From positions 14,328,897 through 14,392,896 of the forward strand of contig CM060893.1 in assembly GCA_030762935.1 (NCBI GenBank): a stretch of DNA of 64,000 nucleotides, read 5' to 3'. Below, piece after piece: positions 9,567-23,800 of the stretch (positions within the stretch are counted from its first letter, which is position 1; the number at the start of each line of letters is the position of its first letter). Made by a program: the position numbers and the translations under genes. A model generated the notes under the pieces. That model did no database searches. It was given only the letters and a program-made list of their open reading frames with translations, and was not told the origin of the DNA. This stretch comes from Hymenopus coronatus (lineage: Eukaryota; Arthropoda; Insecta; Mantodea; Hymenopodidae).

Positions 9567-11828
9567 GTAAGTAATAGAAATAGAGGTTAAGTAACATCAG
9601 GTCTGTTTGTGGGTGATGTTTTTGTCTTTTAATGGTTTAACTCGTAAATTTGAAGAACAGGGTAACCTGGTACGCAAGATTACCGAAAAGTTTGTCTTAA
9701 GCAATTATTTTGATAACATAAAAGTTTGGTTTTAAAGAACTGTTTGTTCAGTAAATGTGGTTACAGTTGTTATGTAATCCAGAACTGGAATTTTAAGTAC
9801 TCAAATTATTTTATTATTCATTTTCTAGACTTGAAACCAAACAAGATCAGCAGAAGTATGGGGAGATCATATCTGATTTTAGTTACTTCAAAACATCAGA
9901 TGCCTTTGATGAGAAAATTGATAGTAATCCTGTAAGTATTCTTGGCTTACACTTTAATTATTAGTATACAATGGTTCCGCCACTTGGGATTACTTCTATA
10001 CGCGGGTACTTTTGTTATTTCGTCATTAGAGCTGCATTGTAATTACTTACTGGTCTGTTATAAACATTTAGGGCCCTAAGCTGCAAAGCGTAGCCCAACG
10101 TGGAGGGCCCTAAGCCGCAATACGTAGCCCAACGTGGAGGGCCCTAAGCCGCAATGCGTAGCCGAGGGATATTTTTTATAAGTTGAGGAGTGTAGCAGTT
10201 GCGGCCGAAGGCGACAGGGTGTAGACGATGAATCTGTGAAGCTAAAACCCCAATGTTCCCAAGAGGAAGTAAAAATTTTGGCATACTGGCAACTTTCACA
10301 CCTGAACAACTTAGCGCGTGTGTGCGTGCCGCGCGCATGTCAGTATATATAACTCCATGGCACGACAGCTCACGGGGAACCTTGGCCTACCGCCCGGCCG
10401 CTGCGTCCCCCATCTCGGTCCACTACAGACGTCATGGATGGAGTGCAGTATTGGAGGGTGAGACGTGGTCAGCGCCTCGAGTCCCCCCCCGGCCGGTTAA
10501 TGCGGTCCTCATGACCTGGAGCCGCTACTTCTCCATCAAGTAGCTCCTCAATTGGCCCCCTCAGGGACCTTACGAGGCTGAGTGCTCCCCGGGCCAGGTC
10601 TCCCAGCAGGGGAAAAATCCCCACGCCGGTACTGGGGATCGAACCCAGGTCTCCCACTTGGTAACATGTCAGTATATGGGTGGTGGAACCGTCATATAGC
10701 TTTACCGCACTTTATACCTCATAACATAAGAAACTGACATGGTATAATTAGTGAATATTGCATTTGTTTTGGATTACAGCAACTGCAGGATCTGGATGAA
10801 GAATTTCGAGAGAATTATACAGAAGTTCTTACTCGTTTCTACCTCGTATTTGAGAGTGTCCACAAATACATAGTGGACCTGAACCATTTTGTGGAAGATT
10901 TAGAAGAAGGTTTGTTCATTCAGCAGACACTAGAGAGTGTGTCACTCAGTGAAGAAGGAAAACAGTTGCTAGTAAGTTGTGATCTCCTCTATTGTGTACT
11001 GCTAGAGCATAACCTGCATTTAATTACAAAATTCCACATAAAAATTTACCGGAAGTGAGGCCCTCTGAATCGCATATATTTGCATTATCAATACTCAATC
11101 AGTCTTTTCTATTAGTTATCACTATTATGAAACATGCAATTGATGAATAAATTGACCAGATGTCCAGGTTTATTCTGCAGAGACCATTATTTTTAGGGGA
11201 AGCTTAACATCTTTTAACATGGTTGGTTAAATTGGACGATGAATGAAATTGGTGAAATGATGCTCAAATGATCTTAAGGTCCATGGAGGTTAAAGTTACT
11301 GAATGTTTGCCTTCTCAGAATAAAGGAAAACTCAAAACAAACTTGTCCAAGTAACTCACCCTAAGCAAGATTCAAACTTGCAATCTCTGGAATGTTAGGG
11401 AGACATATTACCCCCACATACCGAGGCAGGTAGGTTAGTTTTACAAGATGGTTTGGAATCAAGCTCTCTGCATGCCTTTTTATCTGCTCTCAAATTCAGC
11501 AGGATGAATTTAGTGGCATTCACAATATAGAAAACAAAATAAACTTTTCACATTCACAGCCAGTTTTTGTTACTAATGTAAACATAAGGGGGGGATTGCA
11601 TAATGTACTATGTGACAGTTCAGCCTGTATAAACTGAAAACATAAAACAATTCATATTTTGAAAAAGGCTAATGCATCAGAAAGAGTTTTTACTTTCTCT
11701 ACACGCACTATTTGCATAGTGTATAGAGACAGTATTGCACTCCACCAAAAAATTTGATACCGAGATTTCACCGGAAATATATCTTTTAGGGTACCTAATA
11801 TCCAAAAAAAGCATTTTCACAAAAAGGT

Positions 11829-11891
<63 letters not shown>

Positions 11892-14800
11892 TGTCTGTCT
11901 GTGAACACGATAACTCAAAAACGAAAAGTCGGTAAAATACCAAACTTGGTATTTAAGTTTAATATCTTCCAGGGATACGACACGAAGATTTTGACAAAAA
12001 TCCCCCCACCCCAAACTACCCTTTACATCAAACTTTTTTCGAAAATTGTGATTTTCTTAAAAATGGCTCGATTTTGATTAAAATACCATATATTAAAGAC
12101 ATTTACCTGACAAATAAAATGTATATCGTGAATTTTCTGGGAATAGCCTCTGAAGACTACTTTATTCTGGGTCAATTTTATGGAATTTTGCATAACTGCT
12201 AAACCATAAGAGATGGACAAAACTTACCACACAATAAATGTAGAGCACTTTAAAAAGCACAATTTATGTTATATACATTTTTTCGTGGTGTTGATTGTTT
12301 TTGAGATATTCCTTGTTTTTGGTTTCAGCTATAAAAAACATACTTTTCTCATATGGGACTTTGTGAACTGCTGTCCATACAAACAAAGGAAATTCAGTCA
12401 CACAGCAACCAGCTTTTGACTATTACTTTAACCTATGGTACTTCCTTATTTCATTTCTACTTACAAGTTAGCAAGAAGTAAGACTATTTCTGCTAATTTT
12501 TTCTCGATTAGCGGAAAGTAAATAGAAGCACAAACTTTTTAAAAATAATTTATTGCAGAGATGTAGAGAAAGTCATGTGAATGGAACACATCAGATTTTT
12601 TTGATTGTTTTGTGTAACAAAATTCTATCTATTGGTTACAGTTTACCAATTACACAAAATACATTCAGAATGAATTTCATGGCTTATCCGTAGATACTTC
12701 AAGATGTACTTTTGTCATGCAACTATCTTAAATATGTCATATTTTAAGAAAAATTATTGTAATTTTAAGAAAACCAATGTTAGTGAAAATTTTTCATGTA
12801 AGGCATAGTTTGAGTGGAGGAAGTTGCTTGAAAATCTTTGTTACATTTTGGAAGATGCTTAATTTGAATATGAAGCTTGGTGTTTTTCTAAATTTATTTT
12901 TGAGCTATTCTTTTCACAGAGATCCTTTTCCAAACAAAGTTTTTTGGTGGAATGCATTATGTTACTTGCTATAGGTTAGTGATAGAGAAAGTAAACCTGG
13001 ATTAAATAAAATGTTGCGTTTGACAGTGTGAGGCCCTGTATCTGTACGGGGTGATGCTGCTGGTGGTGGACCTGCATATAGAGGGCCTTGTGAGGGAGCG
13101 CATGTTGGTGTCTTATTACCGCTACAGTGCCCAGCGGTCTAGTGCTGAGAGTAACATTGATGATGTCTGCAAACTGCTGCGCTCCACAGGGTTCACAAAT
13201 ACTGCTGGGCTGAAGCGAATACCCAACTACCCTGAGGAGTATTTCAGGTATGTGTTTACTCCTATCAGTTTTATGAACTGAATAATCTGTTTCAACAGCA
13301 GAATTATTTTTATTAGTTTCTGGAATTCAAAATAATCTTCTCTTTTTTCCTTTCATCTCTTCCTCTCTGTTTTTTCAACTCCGTGCCCTTCTCCAACTTT
13401 TCATCTTTTCTTCATATTTGTTTTTCTTCCTCTGTGGCTACTCGTTTTCATCTTGCATCTTTTTGAACCTCTGTTATTCCTTCTTGTTTCTGTACTTTGA
13501 AACACAATGAATTTGTGGTAGCTGTTGATTGTGGTGCTCAGGAAAAAAGTTTCTGTGAAACTATAGCACAATTTTTGAAGTGATAACACTTTACTTTTAT
13601 TTAAGTTTTGTTTGTGAGAGTAATACTTCTGCATTTCCAAATTTACTTTTACTTCATTTATAACTTTAAATGACATCTCTGCTACATTCTCCTATTTATA
13701 TAAATGCAAATTATTTTTATAATTAGAGGATTATCTAATTTTTTAAACTGACTTACTCTCATTTTCAATCTTTTTGTGTGATCCAAACTATTGTACGTTT
13801 TAACTTTCTATCTTTGTTCTTGACAATGCTTGAAACTTGTTTCTGAGTTTATGGGCAATAAATCTTAGCTTATAAAATTACTTTATTTACACATATTATT
13901 TGCATAGTGTATAAAAATGGTATTGTGTTCCACCCAAAAATGTTATACCAAGATTTCATCAGAAAGACATGTTTTGATACCTTCTGAATTCTTTTATTTC
14001 TCTCTGATTTAAATATTATCAGTTCCTAGTAAATTCTCCTTCCTCTGCAAACAGCACCATCTATCAGGAGTGTCATAATCTGTAATAATACCAAATATGA
14101 GGAGGAATTCAAAGTATTTTCATAGCTAATTTCATTCCTAAATTCAGGAGTCATGTATGTAGCCTTTGCTACTGTTCTTTGACTGCCTGCTTTGATAACT
14201 GAAATCTCATTTTAAATTCTCTCTCATTTAGTTCTAAGATGGAATGTTTGATACACGAGGAGCTGCTTGATATTCAAAATCATAATCAGAGTTGTTAGCA
14301 TAATCAAAATAATAAAATATAGCAAAGACTATACACAGACAACAATGCATCATAACATGCCAATTGTGAAAGAGGCTAGTTATCCAAATATATAACTCCA
14401 ATAAATGCATTGCTTACCATTTTATTTAAAACTACAGTATTTATTTCTTCATTGTTAAAAAAAAAGGTGAAGTTTCTCCAGTTCTGCTATTAGTCACCTT
14501 GACCTCTATAGATGAAGTTGTTACAAATATTGATAGTAGTAGAACTCAAGTAATAGTTTTTGAGTCTTATTTCTGATCATAAGGCACAGATTGTAAAAAT
14601 TAAGAATTTTAATGTTAAAGATGATAGTATTATAAAGGTAGTTAGTTACAAGGAAAATCAATCCTTATAATATTAATGTATTTAAAAAGTTGCTACAACA
14701 GGAATCTTGGGATAATGTGAATCTTACTGGTTGTATAAATGATAAATGGGAAAAATATTATTGTTCTGTTTAATTAATACTTTGATATTGCATGTCCAAA

Positions 14801-17800
14801 AAGAGTAATGATTAAATGCAAAACAAACAGTAATAAACTAATCCTTCCACTTAGTGTAATTAACATAAGGGAATTAGTGAAGGATACATTATATATATAT
14901 ATATTTTTTATAAATAATATGGTAACAGATTATATAATGATAAATATAAAAATTACAAGAAAGAGTATGAAGCCACTCTCAAATCAGTATTAGGAAAGTA
15001 TTTAATGTAAGGTGGCTAATGCAAAAAAATCTGATGTGTACCATTCACATAACTTTCTCTGTATCCCTGCAACAAATTATTCTTAAAAAGCTTATACTTC
15101 TATTTACTTTATGCTAATCAGAAAAAATGAGCAGAAATAGTCTTATTACTTGCTACCTTGTAAGTAGAAGCAAAATAAGGGGACTGCCATAGGTTAGAAT
15201 GATAGTCAAAAGCTGGTTGCTATGTCAATGAAGTTCCTTGGTTTATATGAATAGGAGTTGACAAGTTCCTATGTGAGAAAAGTATAAGTTTTTCATAGCA
15301 CAAACCAAAAATAAGGAATGTCTCAAAAACAACGAACTCCACGAAAAAAATGTATATAACATAAATTGTGTGTTTTAACGTGCTCTACATTTCTTGTGTT
15401 GTAAGTTTTTGTCCATATCTTACGGTTTAGCAGTTATTCAAAATTCAGTAAAATTCATCCAGAATAAACTACTCTTCAGAGGCTATTCCCAGAAAATTCA
15501 AGATATACATTTTATTTGTCAGGTAAACATCTTTAATATACAAAATTTTAATCAAAATCATTAGAGCCATTTTAGAGAAAATCAAAATTTTCGAAAAAAG
15601 TTCCATGTAAAGAGTAGTTGGGTGTTGGGGGATTTTTCTCAAAATCTTTGTGTCGCATCCCTAGAAGATACTAAACTTAAATACCAAGTTTGGTATTTTA
15701 CCGAGTTTTCGTTTTTGAGTTATCGTGTTCACAGACACACAGACCTTTTTGTGAAAATGCTTTTTTTGGATACAGGAGACCCTAAAACATATATTTCCGG
15801 TGAAATCTCGGTAGCAAATTTTTTAGTGAAGTGCAATACCTTCTCTATACACTATGTACATAGTGCGTGTAGAGAAAGTAAAAATACAACTAAGTTTATA
15901 TGGGATGTTGTAAATGCTAGTAAGGAAAAATGTAAAAAAACAGAGAACATTGTACTTAAGCATTAGAACAGAAGGGTTGATAACCTAGTTACCATTAGTA
16001 ATATATTTAATGAATATTTTATAAATGTAGCTGTTCCTAAGGGTAATAGCACAGTTAAAATTGACATAATTGATGGAATTAAATGTATGTATAGTGTTTT
16101 TAAAACCTGTAACTAAAACAGAACTGGTCAACATTATTTATCAATTAAAATCTAAAATTCAAGTGGTTGGGATGAAATATCAACAAAAATTTTGAAACAG
16201 TGTAAGGAAGAAATTAGTTGATATCATTTTACACTTGATAAATGCCTGTATATCTGAAGTTATTTTTCCTGATTGCATAAAAAGGGGTTAGTAAACCATT
16301 ATATAAAAATCTGATGTGTTCCATTCACATAACTTTCTCTATACCTCTGCAATACATTATTTTTAAAAAGCTTATGCTTCTATTTACTTCCTGCTAATCG
16401 AGAAAAATTAGCAGAAATAGTCTTATTTCTTGCTTCCTTGTAAGTAGAAGCGAAATAAGGGAGTACCTTAGCTTAAAGTGATAATCAAAAGCTGGTTGCT
16501 ATGTCACTGAAGTTCCTTTGTTTGTATGGCCAGCAGTTGACAAATTCCTGTATGAGAAATGTTTAAATGTTTCATAGCAGAAGCCAAAAATAAGGAATGT
16601 CTCAAAATCGACAAACTCCACGAAAAAAAATGTATATAACATAAATTGTGTCTTTTAATGTGCTCTTCATTTTTTGTGTTGTAAGCTTTTGTCCATCTCT
16701 TACAGTTTAGCAGTTACTCAAAATTCAGTAAAATGCATCCAGAATAAACTACTCTTCAGAGGCTATTCCCAAAAAGTTCAAGATATACATTTTATTTTTC
16801 AGGTAAATATCTTTATTAATATACGAAATTGTAATCAAAACGTTAGAGCCATTTTTGAGAAAATCAAAATTTTCGAAAAAAGTTCCATGTAAAGGGTAGT
16901 TGGGGGTGGGGGGATTTTTCTCAAAATCTTCGTGTTGCATCCCTGGAAAATACTAAATGTAAATACCAAGTTTGGTATTTTATCGACTTTTTGTTTTTGA
17001 GTTATTGTGTTCACAGACACACGGACACACACATACACCTTTTTCCGGTGAAATGTAGAGCACGTTAGAACACACAATTAATGTTATATACATTTTTTTC
17101 GTTGAGTTGCTTGTTTTTTAGATATTCCTTATTTTTGGTTTCAGCTTTGAAAAACTTACTTTTCTCACACGGGAATTTTTCAAGTCTGGTCCATACAAAC
17201 AAAGGAACTTCAGTCACATAACAACCAGCTTTTGACTATCACTTTAACCTATGCTACTCCCTTATTTCGCCTCTGCTTACAAGGAAGTAAGCAATAAAAT
17301 TATGTTAATTTTTTCTCTATTAGCATGAAGTAAATAGAAGCATAAGCTTTTTAACAATAATTTGTTGTAGAGAAAGTCATGTGAATGGAACATATCAAAT
17401 TTTTTTAAAAATATGTTATGTTCCATTGTATGATGTAATGGCCACTAACTCCATTTCTGCAAAGAGTAAGAGATCATGCGCATGTGTAGTGCTTTTAACA
17501 TCCTGTTACTGTTTGCCTTAGAGTCTAGTCCAGTGTTTCCCAACCTTTTGAAGTTCACGGCACCCTTGTGAATAACATTACACACTAGGGGCACCCTTCC
17601 TTGAATTAAAAGAAAATTAAGCTTAATATGTTTATTTATTGAAATAGTATATAATAATAACGTACACCATAACATAATACAGTAAACTTTACTACAATCA
17701 CTGAGTAAAAATACATCAATAAATTTTGTTCGATTAATGATTGTGAAACTTGTGATTGATGCTTAGAGCACAGATATGTGATGTCAGGTCTTACAGTTGA

Positions 17801-20800
17801 CAGTGAAACACGCAAATCATCCTCAAGGTTATTCAGTCTATTTCTTGCTTTGCATTTTATTGTCACCATAGCATAGAAGGTTTGCTCGCATAGATAGGAT
17901 GTTGAAAAGGGCAAAAGTGCGTTAATTGTTTTCTTCATTAGGTTAGGGTACTCCTCTCTCCGTTGAAGCCAAAAACTAGCCACCGACGCCTCACTGTTGG
18001 TGAACTTACCTTTGAGTGTGGAATCAGCGCAAAGATCAATAAATTCATCTCGTTCGCAAGCAGTGAAATCTATTTCCTCTACACTATCTACGAAATCAAA
18101 TGGTGAGACAACCCAGTCGAGATTTGTAGTGGAAATAGTTGGAAAGTACGCATTTATTGCATCTTACAATCTTGATAAGTGATCACAAATGCGATCTTTC
18201 AGCTTACCCAGATCTTTATCTCCTGCCACATTAAGAAGAGATGGAAAGTTCGACAAATCTCCTTTTTGAACTGCAGACTTCCAAGAACTAAGTTTTCTTT
18301 TAAAACCTTTCATTTTATTGGTTGAGGAGATTATTGTTTCATGTCGACCCTGCATCGAAACATTCAGTTCATACAGCTTATGAAAAATATCTGCCAGATA
18401 CGACAGTTCAAAACACCAAGAATCGCTTAGTAAGAGCTCATGAAATGTGTCTTGATTTTCATCCTTAAAAAAAGTTTTTACCTGTTCTTTAAGTTCGAGA
18501 AACCGGTTCAATACACGACCCCGCGACAACCACCTTACTTCTGTGTGAAGTAACAAAGAGGTATGAGGTGCATCCGTTGCGCGACATAACTGATAAAAAA
18601 TTCTGCACTTTAAAGGTCGAGACTTCATATAATTCACCATTTTCACAACTTGGTTAAGCATTTCAGCAAAATCTTCATTACACGCTTTCACGACTAATGC
18701 CTCTCTATGCAGAAAACAGTGAGTTATAATAATGGATGGATTTTCATTGAGAGCTCTGGCAGTAAAACCTTTAATTTTCCCAGACATAGATGGTGCACCA
18801 TCTGTACATATACCATAACAGTCTTTTCATGAAAGATCATGGTCATTGAGATAGGAATTAATAGAAACGAAAATATCATGGCCTGTGGTTGTAGTCTCCA
18901 GCGGTCTACAGAACAGAAACTGTTCACTAATATCTTTTTCATCAATATATCTGATAAAATCAAGGAGTTGCGGTTTGTCACCAATATCAAGACTCTCATC
19001 TACTTGCAAAGCAAATGTTCTATAAGTTTTTATTTTCTTCGTGACTTGTTCGTTGATATTGCATGACATTTCAGATATCCTGCGGCTGATTATGTTGTTG
19101 GACAGAGGAACTTTCGAAATTCGATTAGCTGCTCCTTCACCAAGTATTGTTGAAACTATAACTTGACATGCAGGGCCAATGATTTCCTCTCCAAGAGTAT
19201 GAGGTTTCCGTTTTTTAGCTATCAGTTCTGCTACTTTAAATGAGCCTTCAAGAGCAGTATCACCTATGGTCATTCTCTATACCATTCGTACAGCTGTTTT
19301 CTTCTCCCCTTCTAATATATGTGAAAAATACATTACACTTTTCTGTGACACACTAGGATGCTTTGTTGAAAGATGCCGCTTCAGTTTGCTAGGTACCATG
19401 GCCTCGTTGCTAAGTGTTTCGTCACAAACTAAACATACAGGGATAGGGTTTTCCTCGTTGTTATTCCACTTAAATCCATACGCTAAGTAACTGTCCTGGT
19501 ATGTTCTTTTCTTTCGTTTGTCTTCTTTATGTGGTGAATTCAACGATCCAAGAGAAACTGTAAGATTTGGCTTCTTAAAGCAAGCAGTAGAAGCCGACTG
19601 TTCACTTTCACTGTCCTGGCATTTACGTTTAACAATGAACTTATCCATAGCTAAACACTGTGAATTAATGCGAGGAAGACAACTGAAAGCGCCAAGTGGC
19701 ATACTCTTTTATATATTCATCTGTCGAAGTCTCGGGAATGTTCGGCAGGGTATAGCTGTAATGCCATCTGTGGGATACTAGTATAACTGAATTATTGAAA
19801 TGAATCGACCACTATCACCATCTGCCGTGCATGAGAGTAATTGATTTGACTTATTTTATTTCAAGACCTTACAAAACTTAAGACTTCAGTAGAAGGTATT
19901 TTTTTTTTGTTTATCTCAATATCTCGCGGCACCCCTTAGCCAATCACACTGCACCCTAGGGTGCCGGGGCACACCGGTTGGGAACCGTTGGTCTAGTCTA
20001 TGCCTTAATAAGTTGTTTTCCAGCTTTAATAATATTAACATCTGTCATTTTATTGTAGACGAATTGCAGTCAACAAGCAGTATGTCAGCATGGTGTTGGG
20101 CAGACTGCGGTCGGATGACATCTACAATCAGATTGCAGCATATCCTTTCCCTGAACACCGCAGCACTGCTCTGGCAACACAGGCAGCCATGCTGTACATG
20201 TGTTTGTACTTTGCCCCCAACATCCTTCACTCGCAAACTGCCAACATGAGAGAGATCGTCGATAGATTCTTCCCTGATAACTGGGTACGTACTAAACTAA
20301 TGATACAAGAGAGAGGGAGAAGAAATTTTAAGGAGCAAAGTCAGAAAATCAAAATATCTGAGTTGTTATTGCATTTGTTTGTAAAATGTTACATAACAAA
20401 GGTTTATAAGCATTCTAAATGCAGAGATTCATCTTTATCTCTCCTCTCACAAGCTTATTGTTTCTTCCTATCATTCTCTCTCTTTACCATCATGTTTTAA
20501 AACTGTTGATAAAACTGTTTTTTCTGGGATATTAATGAAAATCTTAATGGTACATAAAATTATACCTCTTCCTTGTTATCAATTAGAACTGCATTGTTTC
20601 TCATGGTAATTAGTTTTTAATACTACTTAACACCTAGTACTACACATAGCACCATAGATATGCTATGAAATGAAATAATAATTGGAATGGCAATTCTGAA
20701 AGGAAACCCTCCAGACCTAAAATATCTCCATGGTATTTGCCAGTTATAAGGAATGAGGAAAACCTGGGAACATTCTTAGTAGGGGAGGATAGTCCTGGCT

Positions 20801-23800
20801 GGATTTGAACTGTAGATCGCCTGTCCATGTGTAAATGATAAATAGTAATGAAAAAATCTGATGTGTTCCATTCACAAGAATTTCTCTACATTCTGCAACA
20901 AATTATTGTTAAAAAGCTTATGCTTGAATTTACTTCATGATAATTGAGAAAAAAATTAGCAGAAATAGCCTTATTACTTGCTTCCTTGTAAGTGGAAGTG
21001 AAATAAGGGAGTTCCATAGGTTAAGGTGATACTCAAAAGCTGGTTTGTTTGTATGGACACGAGTTGACAAATTCCTGCATGAGAAAAGTACAAGTTTTTC
21101 AAAGCTAAAACCAAAAACAAGGAGTATCTGAAAAACGAACAACTCCACGAAAAAAATGTATATAACATAAATTGTGTGCCTTAATGTGATCTACATTTTT
21201 TGTGTGATAGGTTTTTGTCCATATCTTACGGTTTAGCAGTTACATGTAATATTTCATAAAATTCATCCGGAATAAAGTAGTCTTCAGAGGATATTCCCAG
21301 AAAATTCAAAATATACATATTATTTGTCAGGTAAATATCTTTAATATACAATATTTTAATCAAAATCGTTAGTCATTTTTAAGAAAATCAAAATTTTAGT
21401 AAAAAGCTCCATGTAAAGGGTAGTTTGGGATGGGGGGATTTTTCTCAAAATCTTTGTGTTGCATCCCTGGAAGATACTAATTTTAAATACCAAGTTTGGT
21501 ATTTTCCGACTTTTCGTTTCTGAGTTATCGTGTTCACAGACACACGGACACACACAGACCTTTTTCTGAAAATGATTTTTTGGATACAGGGGACCCTAAA
21601 ACATATATATTCTGTGAAATGTCGGTATCAAATTTTTTGGGTGGAGTGCAATACCTTCTCTATACACTATGTACATAATGCATGTAGAGAAAGTAAAAAT
21701 GTGATATAATCCATTCAGATGACTTTCTCTACTCATTCTTGAGGAAGCTATGTATAGAAAAGCTTACTATTCTACCACCGTGTTCCACTAAGGAGAATGC
21801 GGCTGTAACGTCAACAACTGAGCATAATCTGAGAAATACCATGGCTCTATTTTAACATATTGTATACAAGGCTTACTAGGCTCTTAGAAAACGTATGCTC
21901 TTGTGTTGGCTGAGATACACTTAATACATGTTGCACAATGTATTTAATATACATAGCAGATACCTTTATGACATCGTGAGCTGCCATTTGCTAATTTCGC
22001 TACTGCCCTCTCCCCTCCAGGGAGCAGAGTAGATTTTCTCATCAGAGCTTTGTTGATCAAGATAAATATTTAATACATGGTTTAATATATTTCCTTTTAA
22101 GTACAATATGAATAGGGGATTTTAGTAGGCTTAAGTTTTAGTCAAATGTTTTACAGTTCTGTACAAATCAACATTAACAGAACAACAACATAACATTTTT
22201 CATGCTTTCATGAATTTAATCATAAATTATGTCCAGCGTACATTTCTTAATACATTGTAGCCCGGGCATTTCAGTAGTTGAAGTTCCAAGAAACCCAGGG
22301 TTTTTACGCCTACTTTGAGTTATTTTCTGTACATCAATTAAATCTGCCAAAAAGTATTGGAACAATCTAAAAGTATGGTATTCAAGGATTTCTCAACAAG
22401 TAAGAAAATAGTCATAACTTCCTATTAATATTTTATTTTAAATTTACAACAAGTATCAAATATGAATTTGAAAAACAATGCGTAAAGCTGCTTACACTCC
22501 TTTTATTCAAAGTTCGAAAAACTCTCCCTTGGAATCAGAATTTTCCACAACTTCATTTGTATCTTGAATTTCAGCTTCAGTTCACAGGAATGAGGAAAAT
22601 GCAGCATTTTAACATTTAAGAGCACAAACGTAACAAACGTTCAAAGAAAATGGCGCAACTACCCAAGAGCAGGCAATATTACTAAATGTCCTAAAATTCC
22701 ATTTGTTGACTAAAGCAAGGACAGATGGCAGCACAAATCAGAAAGCCGAACAATAACTGATGTATGTTCTTTGCCGCATAGCCCAATACCGAGTTAAGGT
22801 TGTGGAATTGCATTAAAAGCATTAGAAATACCTGCCCGAGCTATACTCGGGCATGGGTCTCATGAACATTTTGACAGCCCGAGCTATACAATGTGTTAAT
22901 ACTTAATACTCTTCCTTTCTTTTTTATAAGTTCCATTACACGATTAGTCATTGAGCCCACAAGATTGGGACACACATTTTTGAGATCATTATCGTGAAAC
23001 CACGCTTGAATTAAAGCTAATATCTAATGTTCTTTTTTGGAAAGTCAAATTTTGCAAGTCTCTTTTTGCAGCTAGCCCACAATTTTCAATAGGGTTAATA
23101 TCAGACAAATTCATCACCCAGTCACTAGGGACCAACACACCTCAACATACAACATCCTGTAGAAATTCAGTTGGAAACTATCGACAATGAAGCCCACAAG
23201 GCTTCAAAACCGGTCTGGCAAAACTACATGTAAGTGATGCTTAAGTGTTACAATTCCAACTCAGAAATATTCTATTTATACGTATCACTGTTCCAAAAGA
23301 CCCTTTCATTAAAATTGTTTAAAGGTATGCATTTTATTTATCATGACATTTTCTTATACTTATTTTATTTTAATCAAAATTGTTATGAAGCAATTTGAGA
23401 AAATCAGAATTTTCAAAAAAATGTTATTGTAAATGGTAGTTGAGTTGAAGGCATTTTCTTGAAAATCCATCAAATTTTGAGGTTGGCTTACCTCTATTAT
23501 TATTGGTCAGTTATAACAAATGACATCCAAATATGCAAAATGGAATTTCCATTTTATTATTGATATGATCATTGATTGCATTCCTGGAATAATGTGAACC
23601 AAAATGTTGTATGATATTTTGCCTCCTGCTCTCAGGTTATTGTGAATCAACTGTAACACTAAAATATTGGGAGGGGTCTTTGTGCCCCTTATGTAAGATG
23701 CAATCTTTAAGTTTGGTAGAAAAAAATAATTCAACACAATTTTCTGTAATTTTTTGTTCATTTATGTGCTTACTTCACTTATTACTTTCTGACATTCAGT

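Noticed and set aside
11677..12077. ORFs with (Thr-His)n or (Cys-Val)n stretches here and at 45707-46156 and 63455-63773
   Set aside because: They read through GT/CA microsatellites inside R0.9 copies.
15622..15966. Similar peptides recurring at many places (for example around 15622, 16674, 31306, 36645, 60775)
   Set aside because: They come from R0.9 repeats; the frame breaks at different points in each copy and both strands look equally open, so no protein is conserved.
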